IMG/VR virus record: IMGVR_UViG_3300025120_000601
Location: 1-22,796 of that record
Strand: one strand, 5' to 3'
DNA from: a virus
Length of the DNA stretch: 22,796 bases
In this document: one piece after another, positions 13,593 through 20,521 of the stretch
Layout of the letters: each line of letters begins with the position of its first letter
Numbering within the stretch: the stretch's first letter is position 1
Position numbers and translations under genes: made by a program
Notes under the pieces: model-generated
Database searches by the model: none
The model's input: only the letters and a program-made list of their open reading frames with translations
What the model was told of the DNA's origin: nothing

Positions 13593-13913
13593 ATGCCTAC
13601 TTTTGATCTGCCCGAAAACGTCCTTGCAGCTTCTGAAAACGTCCTATTAAGGGATCTTTTAGAATCACCTGTTTTTTCCTACTGGATGGTTAGCTCTCTA
13701 AGCAATGGAGTTCAGGCGGCCCACAAATCTACCGAACAGGTCAGTGAAGACGAAGAGTTTTTTGTTTTTAAGGTGCAAAAGCTTCTTGCAGCTATTCCGT
13801 TTGAAACAAGACGGGCCTGTTTTAAACAAACTGCAGAGCAGGTTGTAGCTAGTAAAAACGCACGTTATGCTGCTAACCGCGAACGTTTAGCGGGCGTCAG
13901 AGTCATCGGGTAA
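13593..13913 (+). CDS. Hypothetical helical protein
   Basis: This 106-residue, mostly helical protein begins MPTFDLPENVLAASENVLLR. It is acidic in the middle (EQVSEDEEFFVFKVQKLLAA) and basic at the C-terminus. It follows the previous gene by 41 nt, and its 3' end overlaps the 3' end of the opposite-strand gene at 13887-14075 by 27 nt. The function is unknown. Confidence 0.6.
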   Translation: MPTFDLPENVLAASENVLLRDLLESPVFSYWMVSSLSNGVQAAHKSTEQVSEDEEFFVFKVQKLLAAIPFETRRACFKQTAEQVVASKNARYAANRERLAGVRVIG

Positions 13914-14075
13914 ATCGGGTAGCCAGCCCTTTTTGATCAGACCTTCCACCGTTTCTTGCTGTGTTAGGTAGAGGCGGAAAAACTTGCAGGCCAGCTCTTG
14001 CAGTTTTTTCGTATCTTCACAGCTGGAAATTTGACGGGCATACCGCTCGTAAACAAATTCGCGATTCGGGTCCAT
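13887..14075 (-). CDS. Two-helix small protein, weakly NblA-like
   Basis: This 62-residue protein, MDPNREFVYERYARQISSCE to the acidic end DLPDDSDAR, is the only leftward gene inside the rightward replication block. It has two helices, 'REFVYERYARQI' and 'DTKKLQELACKFFRLYLTQQ', ending 'LIKKGWLP'. The order F-x-x-x-R-x-x-x-Q, then a long helix, then 'L.K..W' is reminiscent of NblA, the phycobilisome-degradation adaptor carried by some cyanophages, but the similarity is weak. GTG 14090 is an alternative start. It may instead be an unrelated small regulator. Confidence 0.55.
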   Translation of the reverse strand: MDPNREFVYERYARQISSCEDTKKLQELACKFFRLYLTQQETVEGLIKKGWLPDLPDDSDAR

Positions 14076-14089
14076 TGTACAAATGCTCA

Positions 14090-14151
14090 CTACTACATTA
14101 TGCTTACTGATTGGCGTCTGCTACTACATTATGCTTACTGATTGGCTTCTG
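14090..14151. repeat. 31-bp tandem duplication at divergent gene starts
   Basis: Two adjacent 31-bp copies (14090-14120 and 14121-14151) share ACTACATTATGCTTACTGAT and flanking bases, with only two differences. The copies contain an ATG in the rightward direction; only the second gives the long frame of the 14131 gene. The first opens a 13-codon frame that stops inside copy 2. The minus strand of each copy carries CATAAT, a possible -10 for the leftward gene. Confidence 0.8.
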
Positions 14152-14436
14152 AGCCAGACTGATGTCAGGTGCTGCGGTCCAATGCGAGAATGGGCCACCA
14201 TCACGTATTACGAGCTAAAAAAACCGACGCCTTATTTAGCAATTGTTCGTTACACAGCGTATGGAACGGACCTGCTGCCGTTCGGTCTTTGTGAAGATTT
14301 GTATCACGACACCCCTGATGACTTTTGCCGCTTGGAACGCGACATAGAGATTGCGCTTAATTCTGGTATTGATGCCAGCGTCCTGAGCACCTATGCGCAT
14401 GAGTTCTTTCCCAGCATTACGGCGCATCTGACATAG
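14131..14436 (+). CDS. Hypothetical protein
   Basis: From ATG 14131 this is 101 residues (MLTDWLLSQTDVRCCGPMRE). An in-frame ATG at 14083 would add 16 residues translated across the 31-bp duplication; these (LTTTLCLLIGVCYY) look like a by-product of repeat translation. The core contains 'YLAIVRYTAYGTDLLPFGLC' and 'FCRLERDIEIALNSGIDASV', a beta then helical pattern. The function is unknown. Confidence 0.55.
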   Translation: MLTDWLLSQTDVRCCGPMREWATITYYELKKPTPYLAIVRYTAYGTDLLPFGLCEDLYHDTPDDFCRLERDIEIALNSGIDASVLSTYAHEFFPSITAHLT

Positions 14437-14471
14437 TGTGCTAATGTAAGCAAGTCGTTCGGAGCCCCACC

Positions 14472-14735
14472 ATGGCCCACGCTCAATTAATCAGCTACAG
14501 CTACACCAGAGGATCAGATCTTCTGCATGTCCAGGCCACTGTTGATGATGCTGTTCAGGTCTTACCTGCAACTCACTTAGATCCACCTGAGTTTGACTCC
14601 GCACACTGTCAAGCAGTCATTGTCTGGGACGAGCCCCTAGACCATACAAATGCACCAACACGAGAACAGGTGCTACGCATGTTGCCCTGGATTACTGATT
14701 GGTGCGTTATTCCCCCGATTGAATTTGATGACTGA
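14472..14735 (+). CDS. Small hypothetical protein
   Basis: This 87-residue protein begins MAHAQLISYSYTRGSDLLHV. It is mostly beta in the first half ('SDLLHVQATVDDAVQVL') and ends with 'LPWITDWCVIPPIEFDD'. Its stop overlaps the start of the DUF3310-like gene (ATGACTGA), so the two are translationally coupled. No family is recognised. Confidence 0.65.
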   Translation: MAHAQLISYSYTRGSDLLHVQATVDDAVQVLPATHLDPPEFDSAHCQAVIVWDEPLDHTNAPTREQVLRMLPWITDWCVIPPIEFDD

Positions 14736-14979
14736 TTCTGTTAATTTTCCAGCGCACTACCAAAGCACTAACGGTGTGGAGTGTATTGAAGCGATCAAGG
14801 CCGCAATGACAACCGAAGAGTTTTTTGGTTATCTGCGCGGCAATTGCATCAAATACATCTGGAGGTATCGCCAAAAAAATAGCTCTGATCCTAGTGAAGA
14901 CCTTCGCAAAGCCAGGTGGTACTTATGCCGCTTGATTTTGGAATTTGAAACCAGTCCTTATGACGACTCTCTTGCATGA
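14728..14979 (+). CDS. DUF3310-like small phage protein
   Basis: This 83-residue protein matches the pattern of DUF3310 proteins: 'HYQSTNGVECIEAIKAAMTT', then 'EEFFGYLRGNCIKYIWRYRQ', then 'SEDLRKARWYLCRLI'. DUF3310 proteins are widespread in phages, often near nucleotide or replication genes; their function is unresolved. The ATG at 14728 overlaps the preceding stop and gives the domain's usual start, so upstream in-frame extensions are not used. Its own stop overlaps the next ATG (ATGA). Confidence 0.85.
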   Translation: MTDSVNFPAHYQSTNGVECIEAIKAAMTTEEFFGYLRGNCIKYIWRYRQKNSSDPSEDLRKARWYLCRLILEFETSPYDDSLA

Positions 14980-15212
14980 ACTGCCCCCACTGCAACCGCA
15001 AACCACAGCGCGGCGATCAGTGGGTCACTCAAACCAAGCCTCGGTTTGAAACAAGCATTGTAAGATGCCGCAAGTGCCCAGGCTGTGGCCACAAGTGGTT
15101 CACAGCTGAGGTTCCAATTGTTTGCGACATGCAGTCCGCTGATCGCATCACAGACTTAGAAACCACCGTAAAAAGTCTTCTCAAAGCTTCTTACGAAACT
15201 TTCCCTCTTTAA
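14976..15212 (+). CDS. NrdR-type zinc-ribbon protein, no ATP-cone
   Basis: This 78-residue protein has four cysteines as C3-x2-C6 and C31-x2-C, in 'MNCPHCNRKPQRGDQWVTQT' and 'IVRCRKCPGCGHKWFTAEVP'. This arrangement, with basic residues before the second cysteine pair and 'FTAE' after it, closely follows the N-terminal zinc ribbon of NrdR, the repressor of ribonucleotide reductase genes. NrdR is about 150 residues with a nucleotide-binding ATP-cone, which is absent here; a short coiled-coil-like segment (DRITDLETTVKSLLKASY) replaces it. It may bind DNA as a stand-alone zinc ribbon. Translationally coupled to the DUF3310-like gene. Confidence 0.7.
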   Translation: MNCPHCNRKPQRGDQWVTQTKPRFETSIVRCRKCPGCGHKWFTAEVPIVCDMQSADRITDLETTVKSLLKASYETFPL

Positions 15213-15214
15213 TC

Positions 15215-15637
15215 ATGTCTACACACCCATTCGATACAAGCAGCTTTGCAAGCGTAAAACTCAAGAACGTTCCAAGCTACTTACAAAGTGAGGCCGCCGA
15301 TTACAACCTTCGGGTTGCGGCTTGGTTTGATAACTATGCTGTGAACGCTGCTCAGTTTGATGCTGCTATGGCTGATCAAGACAAGCGTTGGAAAATGCGT
15401 ACCGCAGAAGGCTGGGAAGCTGATGAAGGCGGCTGGTACACACCCACTGGCATCAGTGAACACGACTGGGAACACGACTACGGAAATCCTTTTCCTGAAG
15501 AACCTGTCTGGGAAAATTACAAGGCGTTAAAGCGTTTTACAGCTGGCTGGCGTATTGATGACACCGGCTGGTATAGTCCCGAAGGCCAGCACGAGTCCGA
15601 ATGGACAGGCCCACTTCCTGAATACACACTTCTTTGA
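15215..15637 (+). CDS. Trp-rich protein with internal repeat
   Basis: This 140-residue acidic protein has a helical N-terminal half and a C-terminal half with two copies of a 20-residue unit, residues 66-85 (GWEADEGGWYTPTGISEHDW) and 111-130 (GWRIDDTGWYSPEGQHESEW), identical at 10 positions. The conserved GW, GWY, P, G and W pattern suggests small beta-hairpin modules that bind a ligand or partner. It begins 3 nt after the zinc-ribbon gene and ends 10 nt before DNA polymerase. No known family is recognised. Confidence 0.65.
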   Translation: MSTHPFDTSSFASVKLKNVPSYLQSEAADYNLRVAAWFDNYAVNAAQFDAAMADQDKRWKMRTAEGWEADEGGWYTPTGISEHDWEHDYGNPFPEEPVWENYKALKRFTAGWRIDDTGWYSPEGQHESEWTGPLPEYTLL

Positions 15638-15646
15638 AGACCACCC

Positions 15647-17584
15647 ATGTCTGACTACAACTTGTTTTTTGGTGTCGAGCACCTGCACAGGATCTCGACA
15701 TCAATTTCTATCGCCTTCGATACTGAAACGCTCCAGCTACAGCCTGAAATAGGCAAACTGCGCTTAATCCAGCTGGGCTGCGAAGTTAGCAAAACCATTG
15801 TCATCATTGACTGTTTTGAACTAGATACGGATGGCTGGCAAAAGCTTCGCCTGTTCTTCACCAATGGTGAGCGTTACTGGTTAGCTCACAACGCGGTGTT
15901 TGACCTTGGCTGGCTTCAAGAGCATGGCATCTATGTGCGTGGCCGAATTGGCTGCACCATGCTTGCCAGTAAGCTCCACCACAATGGAACGCCCAACCTC
16001 AGGCACGGACTAGCCCATGTCGCCAAGCGTGTCCTCAAAATTGAACTGGACAAGGAACAGCAACGGTCTGATTGGAGCGTTCCAGTCTTAAGTGGAGAAC
16101 AGTTGGTCTATGCCGCTAAAGATGTTGAGGTGCTGCTGCAGCTTGATTACCCACTTACAGCGGCGCTACAGAATGCAAGGCTTTCCGAAGCTTATACATT
16201 AGAGTGCAGAGCACTTCCCGCTATGGCCCAGATGTGGCGTACCGGGCTTCCTTGGAACCGTTCCGGTCTTGAGCAGCTTTGTAATGATTACCAACACGAC
16301 ATTCATGCGCTCGGTAGAGACTTTTTACGGGAACTTGATAATGCGCTTCCGGCGAAACACAAACTCCCAAGAGAAGCAGCAAATACTCAAAGACTTTCAA
16401 AACTTCGAGACCTTGTCACGCAAATGGGGCACGAAGACTCAGACTACGAAAAGTGGTATGCGGAAATTGAACAAATTGAAACCGCGCCGCAAACGTTTAA
16501 CCTCAGGTCAAAAGCTACGGGTGATGCTCGTCGTGGGACCAAGCTAGAAGCAGGCTTCAACTTAAGCAGCCCTAAGCAATTGTTAGAAAAATTCACAGCA
16601 CTTCTGGGGACAGTGCCAAAGGACAATAAAACGGGTAAGCCTAGTGCTAGTAGGGCAGCCCTTCAGGATTACGCTGCGGACCACCATGTCATACAGACTT
16701 ATTTGGCATGGAAAAAAAGTGAAAAGCGTCGTCAAATGGCTGAAGGGATCCTTGAAAAGATGGACCCGGATGGCTTTGTACGTGCCAGCTACCTCCAGCT
16801 TGGATCGGAAACAGGCCGTATGTCGTGCATCAAACCCAATAACCAGCAAATTCCCCGTGATACAGAGTTTCGGCAATGTGTTGAGGCTCCTGATGGTTGG
16901 CTGCTTGTGGATGCTGATTTTGGTCAGATGGAACTTCGACTCGCTGCAGCAGTGGCGCAAGATGAAAAGATGACCAAGGCGTTCCAGGCTGGTGAAGATC
17001 TACATACGGTTACCGCTGAGGCAATTGGTTGTTCTCGCCAGATCGCAAAAAGTGCCAATTTTGGCTTGCTGTATGGGTCGGGTGCTAAAGGTTTGCGGAA
17101 TTACGCTGCTAGCTCTGGTGTCACCATGACTGTGGAGGCAGCTGCAACAATTCGTAACCAATGGTTGAGCACTTATGCGGGTGTGAAACAGTGGCAAAAT
17201 CAGAATGCCGCAGACGCATCAAAAACAGCAAGTAATCGGTGGGCCGAAATTCGTATTCCCGGCTCTGATATGCGGCGCTTTCTGCCAGGTGACATGAACC
17301 GCCTTACGGTCAGGTGCAACACTCCAATCCAAGGAGCTGGTGCGGCCATCCTTAAATGCGCCTTAGGCAACCTTTGGCCAAAGGTTATGGACGCGGGTGA
17401 ACAGGAAGTAAAAATTGCAGCTTGTATCCACGATGAAATTCTCTTATTAGTTCGTGAAGATAAGGCACAGCAGTGGGCGGACCAGCTAAAACAAGTAATG
17501 GAAAGCGCCGAAGCTAGGTGGTTGGGAGACATTCCGCCTCTAGCTGAACCTTCTATAGGGAAGCGTTGGTCCGAGATTCATTAA
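15647..17584 (+). CDS. polA: Family A DNA polymerase with 3'-5' exonuclease
   Basis: This 645-residue phage replicative polymerase has a complete proofreading domain: Exo I with D25 and E27 (FDTET), Exo II with N82 and D86 (HNAVFD), and Exo III with Y155 and D159 (YAAKD). In the polymerase domain, motif A has catalytic D422 (DADFGQMELR). Motif B has R464, K468, F472 and Y476 (RQIAKSANFGLLYG). Motif C has H595-D596-E597. F472 is the position that is Phe in E. coli Pol I and Tyr in T7. There is no 5'-3' exonuclease. Length is near T7 gp5. It works with the primase-helicase and the SSB-like protein. Confidence 0.96.
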   Translation: MSDYNLFFGVEHLHRISTSISIAFDTETLQLQPEIGKLRLIQLGCEVSKTIVIIDCFELDTDGWQKLRLFFTNGERYWLAHNAVFDLGWLQEHGIYVRGRIGCTMLASKLHHNGTPNLRHGLAHVAKRVLKIELDKEQQRSDWSVPVLSGEQLVYAAKDVEVLLQLDYPLTAALQNARLSEAYTLECRALPAMAQMWRTGLPWNRSGLEQLCNDYQHDIHALGRDFLRELDNALPAKHKLPREAANTQRLSKLRDLVTQMGHEDSDYEKWYAEIEQIETAPQTFNLRSKATGDARRGTKLEAGFNLSSPKQLLEKFTALLGTVPKDNKTGKPSASRAALQDYAADHHVIQTYLAWKKSEKRRQMAEGILEKMDPDGFVRASYLQLGSETGRMSCIKPNNQQIPRDTEFRQCVEAPDGWLLVDADFGQMELRLAAAVAQDEKMTKAFQAGEDLHTVTAEAIGCSRQIAKSANFGLLYGSGAKGLRNYAASSGVTMTVEAAATIRNQWLSTYAGVKQWQNQNAADASKTASNRWAEIRIPGSDMRRFLPGDMNRLTVRCNTPIQGAGAAILKCALGNLWPKVMDAGEQEVKIAACIHDEILLLVREDKAQQWADQLKQVMESAEARWLGDIPPLAEPSIGKRWSEIH

Positions 17585-17597
17585 TAAGTAGCGCAGC

Positions 17598-17786
17598 ATG
17601 GTCAGCATCTATCGCACGGTCAACGGGTGGTCCTTCCGTACCCCTCAGGAAACGGGTTCTTACTGTAGTCTTTCGGAAGTGATGGATGCTGCCTATGCAA
17701 CCGCAGACAGGGCGGCAGATAATCATGAAGTTCCTGCAGTACGAGATAGCGCGTGCCACCACTGCAGATCTGCTCCGCGCAGCTAA
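17598..17786 (+). CDS. Possible small protein after polymerase
   Basis: A 62-residue frame begins MVSIYRTVNGWSFRTPQETG, 13 nt after the polymerase stop. The first 45 residues, with a beta segment and helix 'LSEVMDAAYATADRAADNHE', look coding; the Cys/His/Arg-rich end overlaps the next frame by 62 nt and may be incidental. The function is unknown. Confidence 0.4.
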   Translation: MVSIYRTVNGWSFRTPQETGSYCSLSEVMDAAYATADRAADNHEVPAVRDSACHHCRSAPRS

Positions 17787-17901
17787 TTTTCTTGAAGGTG
17801 CTAGGGAAGTAAGGCGGGGCTGTCGTAAACAGCGCACAAAAGCTCGTAAGGATCAGCAGACTGGCTGGCGCAAACATGTTGATGGCTCCATTCTTTGGTA
17901 G
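17725..17901 (+). CDS. Possible small basic protein
   Basis: From ATG 17725 this frame encodes 58 residues, MKFLQYEIARATTADLLRAA, then a very basic segment 'EVRRGCRKQRTKARKDQQTG'. The helix-plus-basic-tail layout is plausible for a nucleic-acid-binding peptide. It overlaps the preceding frame, so one of the two may be spurious. Confidence 0.45.
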   Translation: MKFLQYEIARATTADLLRAANFLEGAREVRRGCRKQRTKARKDQQTGWRKHVDGSILW

Positions 17902-17938
17902 CACAATGCTAGACTAAAATCTACTGGGCTACTACTTG

Positions 17939-18205
17939 ATGGCAATTCGGCACGGAAATAAAACGTATATGCAGATTCTTCTTGATCCGCACAGGGCAAA
18001 ATTGCTGCTTGACCTAGCTGAACAGACTAGCACACGTCCCACCGCTTGGATTCGCAACGCAGTTTACAGGGCATTGGAACGGGAATACCCTGCCGCAATT
18101 TACAACGAGGCAGTTGCTAAGGATGAAGCTGCTTGGCGGGCTTCTGTTCGTAAACGTGTGGAAGGCCGTATTAAGTCACGTAAAGCTCCTGAAGATTCCG
18201 AGTAA
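17939..18205 (+). CDS. Ribbon-helix-helix-like DNA-binding protein
   Basis: This 88-residue protein has a short strand (KTYMQILLDP), then two helices (HRAKLLLDLAEQTSTRPTAW and IRNAVYRALEREY), the layout of CopG/Arc-type ribbon-helix-helix repressors. The C-terminal half is basic. ATG 17939 is preferred over the TTG 3 nt earlier. CTACTACTTG lies directly upstream and is repeated near 18238. It may be a phage transcription regulator preceding the sigma-factor unit. Confidence 0.6.
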   Translation: MAIRHGNKTYMQILLDPHRAKLLLDLAEQTSTRPTAWIRNAVYRALEREYPAAIYNEAVAKDEAAWRASVRKRVEGRIKSRKAPEDSE

Positions 18206-18298
18206 AAGGCTTTGTACTGTGCTACTCTTCCTGGGTCTACTACTTGCCGACTATTGACAAAAAGTAATCACAAGATCAGCGACAAAAAACTCAAAGAC

Positions 18299-18358
18299 AT
18301 GGCTAAACAAATAGCCAAAGCCATTAAAGCAATGCGCCCTACACAGGAGAACTCATGA
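18299..18358 (+). CDS. Possible 19-residue leader peptide
   Basis: MAKQIAKAIKAMRPTQENS ends with an ATGA overlap with the next gene. An in-frame TTG at 18254 would extend it to 34 mostly Lys-rich residues. The overlap suggests translational coupling, but at this length the evidence is weak. Confidence 0.3.
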   Translation: MAKQIAKAIKAMRPTQENS

Positions 18359-18561
18359 CACGTTACGCACTAGCCTGCTCTACTCCTAATGGAATGCGGT
18401 ATTTAGCAGCTGCTTATGATAACTCAAAAAGTGGCGTCGTTTACACACTTATGCGTACTGATGCTTGCTCCTATGTCACTATTGAAAAAGCCAGCCAAGT
18501 GGCACGTAGCCTTAAAGACAGCATGGACTGCATACCAAGTATTGTGGAGGTTTCTTACTGA
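18355..18561 (+). CDS. Small hypothetical protein before sigma factor
   Basis: This 68-residue protein begins MTRYALACSTPNGMRYLAAA. It looks like an alpha/beta domain: two strands, then 'VTIEKASQVARSLKDSM' helix, then 'IPSIVEVSY'. AGGAG lies 6 nt upstream of the ATG. Its stop overlaps the sigma factor start (TGATG). The tight coupling raises the possibility that it modulates the sigma factor, but nothing in the sequence shows this. Confidence 0.65.
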   Translation: MTRYALACSTPNGMRYLAAAYDNSKSGVVYTLMRTDACSYVTIEKASQVARSLKDSMDCIPSIVEVSY

Positions 18562-19421
18562 TGGAAGGTTTTAGTCAATACCTGAAAGACATTGTCCGGT
18601 ATCCGCTCTTAAATAAAGAGCAAGAAATACTGCTGGCACGGCAGGTACAAGTTTGGGTTACATCTGAACACCCTTCCGTAAGAGAAATTAAGATGGGCAA
18701 GCGGGCCTATCAAAAGCTCATCAACTGCAACCTAAGGCTTGTCGTATCTATTGCAAAACGTTACACATTACGTTCTAGGCGCACAGAAATGTTTGACATT
18801 GTGCAAGAAGGAAACATTGGACTTGCTCATGGCATTAAAAAATTTGACCCGGAACGTGGGTATGCCTTATCTACTTACGTTTATTGGTGGATCAGGCAGT
18901 CCATCAGCCGTTATTTGAGTTACCACGACCGGATGATTCGCATTCCGTCCCATGCGGGGGAAATACTGCTCAAATTGCGGCAGTGGGCACCTCAATTCGA
19001 GCTAGCGCATGGCAGACGCCCCACGCTAGAAGAAAGCGCAGAGTATTGTGCTACAACCCCTAAACGGTTGCGAGAGTACCTGGAACGTAGTGAGGATTGC
19101 CTTAGCTTGGATAAAACTAGAACCGGGATGGATTCTCAAGAGCATGCTCTGGTTGAGATTATTACTAATGGTGAGCATCCCATGGAAAAGCTTGACAACC
19201 TTTTCTGTAGTGATACAGTAAACAGGCTGCTGATGTCTTTGGATTCTGTGGATCGCACCATCGTTGAACGTGTTTTTGCTTTTGATGGTGGTGAAGCTCA
19301 AACCTACATAAAAATCTCAAAAGATTTAAACATGTCCAGAGAACGTGTAAGGCAAAGATACCATAGAGCCTTAAAAAAACTTCATGTGCTGGCAAAGCTT
19401 GGTACTTGCGGGCCTTTATAG
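18561..19421 (+). CDS. Phage-encoded sigma-70 family factor
   Basis: This 286-residue RpoD/SigB-like factor would direct host RNA polymerase to phage promoters. Region 1.2 is at about 5-30 (QYLKDIVRYPLLNKEQEILL), in a form typical of cyanobacterial group 2 sigmas. Region 2.1-2.2 is at 55-98 (NCNLRLVVSIAKRY, 'DIVQEGNIGLAHGIKKFDPE'). Region 2.3-2.4, for melting and -10 recognition, is at 100-120 (GYALSTYVYWWIRQSISRYL). Region 3 spans about 127-190. Region 4.2 is at 250-275 (KISKDLNMSRERVRQRYHRA) for -35 contact. Region 1.1 is absent, as in group 2 and 3 factors. No phage RNA polymerase was seen, so this factor is likely a main transcription switch. Coupled to neighbours on both sides. Confidence 0.92.
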   Translation: MEGFSQYLKDIVRYPLLNKEQEILLARQVQVWVTSEHPSVREIKMGKRAYQKLINCNLRLVVSIAKRYTLRSRRTEMFDIVQEGNIGLAHGIKKFDPERGYALSTYVYWWIRQSISRYLSYHDRMIRIPSHAGEILLKLRQWAPQFELAHGRRPTLEESAEYCATTPKRLREYLERSEDCLSLDKTRTGMDSQEHALVEIITNGEHPMEKLDNLFCSDTVNRLLMSLDSVDRTIVERVFAFDGGEAQTYIKISKDLNMSRERVRQRYHRALKKLHVLAKLGTCGPL

Positions 19422-19645
19422 TGAATTGCTCTAACTGCGGTGCCTCAGGTAGAGGGGTCGTAAAAACCATCAGCACTCGTAACTCGCACGAAGTGGCGAA
19501 GACACGGGTTTGGAAATGTACGGTGTGCTCCACGCTTTCATATTCAGTAGAAATTCCAGTGGATGAAAACCACATCTACTGTCAAATTCACTACCACGCT
19601 AAAAAAAGTGTGGTGAAACGTTTGATCTCTGCGCTTTATTCATGA
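19421..19645 (+). CDS. Second small zinc-ribbon protein
   Basis: This 74-residue protein starts with GTG that shares a base with the sigma factor stop, and reads MNCSNCGASGRGVVKTISTR. Cys pairs C3-x2-C6 and 'VWKCTVCSTLSYSVEIP' give a four-Cys zinc ribbon with the spacing of the NrdR N-terminal domain. The C-terminus is basic. It has no ATP-cone. It is flanked by sigma factor and ThyX, so roles in transcription or nucleotide control are both possible. Its stop overlaps the ThyX start (ATGA). Confidence 0.65.
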   Translation: MNCSNCGASGRGVVKTISTRNSHEVAKTRVWKCTVCSTLSYSVEIPVDENHIYCQIHYHAKKSVVKRLISALYS

Positions 19646-20280
19646 GCAATGTTGAATTAGTTTGGGTAACTCCAAACGCTGAAAAGCTGATCGTGCGTAT
19701 GGCACGTGTTAGTAATCCGTCCAATGAAGACAACTGGGAAACTGGACCAGGGCTTCTTAGATACCTTGTTAAACACAAGCATTGGTCACCCTTTGAGATG
19801 GTCAATATGTGCGTTCAAATCGATACCGAACGTGACATTGCTGCACAGATTTTGCGGCATCGGTCCTTTTCGTTCCAAGAATATTCCACCCGCTACAGCA
19901 AGACCGCACCAGCTGAAGTACCGTATTTCCGGCGGCAAGACACTACAAATCGACAGAACAGCGTTAATGACCTGCATCCAAAGCATCAGGAAGAATACCA
20001 AGCAGGTGCTGGTCGCGTTATTGCTGATGCCTTTCTGTTTTATGACTCCCTACTGGAACGGGGCGTTGCCAAGGAGACGGCTAGACGCATCTTGCCGCTC
20101 TGTACTCCTACCACCCTTTACATGCAAGGGACACTAAGGTCTTGGGTGCATTACATCAAGTTGCGGGCTCATGACGATACACAACTGGAACACCGGCAAA
20201 TTGCGTTCCAATGTGCAGCTGTGTTTAAGGAGTGCTTTCCAACGGTGTACCAGGCTGTTTTTCCTACACTGAACCTATGA
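19642..20280 (+). CDS. thyX: Flavin-dependent thymidylate synthase
   Basis: This 212-residue protein makes dTMP from dUMP using methylene-tetrahydrofolate, FAD and NADPH. The ThyX signature RHRxxSxxExSxRY is present at residues 72-85 (RHRSFSFQEYSTRY). Other family features are 'WSPFEMVNMCVQIDTERDIA' near 48-67 and the C-terminal 'WVHYIKLRAHDDTQLEHRQI', which carries the conserved Arg and Asp/Glu around the active site. Length is typical. Supplying dTMP favours rapid phage DNA synthesis; ThyX is common in cyanobacteria and their phages. ATGA overlaps on both sides place it in the sigma-zinc ribbon-ThyX unit. Confidence 0.96.
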   Translation: MSNVELVWVTPNAEKLIVRMARVSNPSNEDNWETGPGLLRYLVKHKHWSPFEMVNMCVQIDTERDIAAQILRHRSFSFQEYSTRYSKTAPAEVPYFRRQDTTNRQNSVNDLHPKHQEEYQAGAGRVIADAFLFYDSLLERGVAKETARRILPLCTPTTLYMQGTLRSWVHYIKLRAHDDTQLEHRQIAFQCAAVFKECFPTVYQAVFPTLNL

Positions 20281-20513
20281 AAGTTATTTTTTTAAACTGG
20301 CTTGAGCGGGCGGCTCTTTATGTCTTGGTGCGTAGTCCACGCATTGGGATGCTTGCCGTTAAAGAAATGGATGGGTCGCTGCTTTTTATCGCTAACGATC
20401 CTCTTGATGGAATGCCCATCGGCGATAGTAATCCTGTGACAAACCAGTTAGAACGCATATATCGCAACTCGTCTAACGAACCAGAGTGGGGTCAAGATTC
20501 GGGTGTTACCTGA
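20277..20513 (+). CDS. Small hypothetical protein after ThyX
   Basis: This 78-residue protein begins MKVIFLNWLERAALYVLVRS and contains 'VKEMDGSLLFIANDPLDGMP'. ATG 20277 overlaps the ThyX stop (ATGA). The N-terminus could be an amphipathic helix. The function is unknown; it is the last rightward gene, converging with the HNH gene 8 nt away. Confidence 0.6.
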   Translation: MKVIFLNWLERAALYVLVRSPRIGMLAVKEMDGSLLFIANDPLDGMPIGDSNPVTNQLERIYRNSSNEPEWGQDSGVT

Positions 20514-20521
20514 ACAATGGT

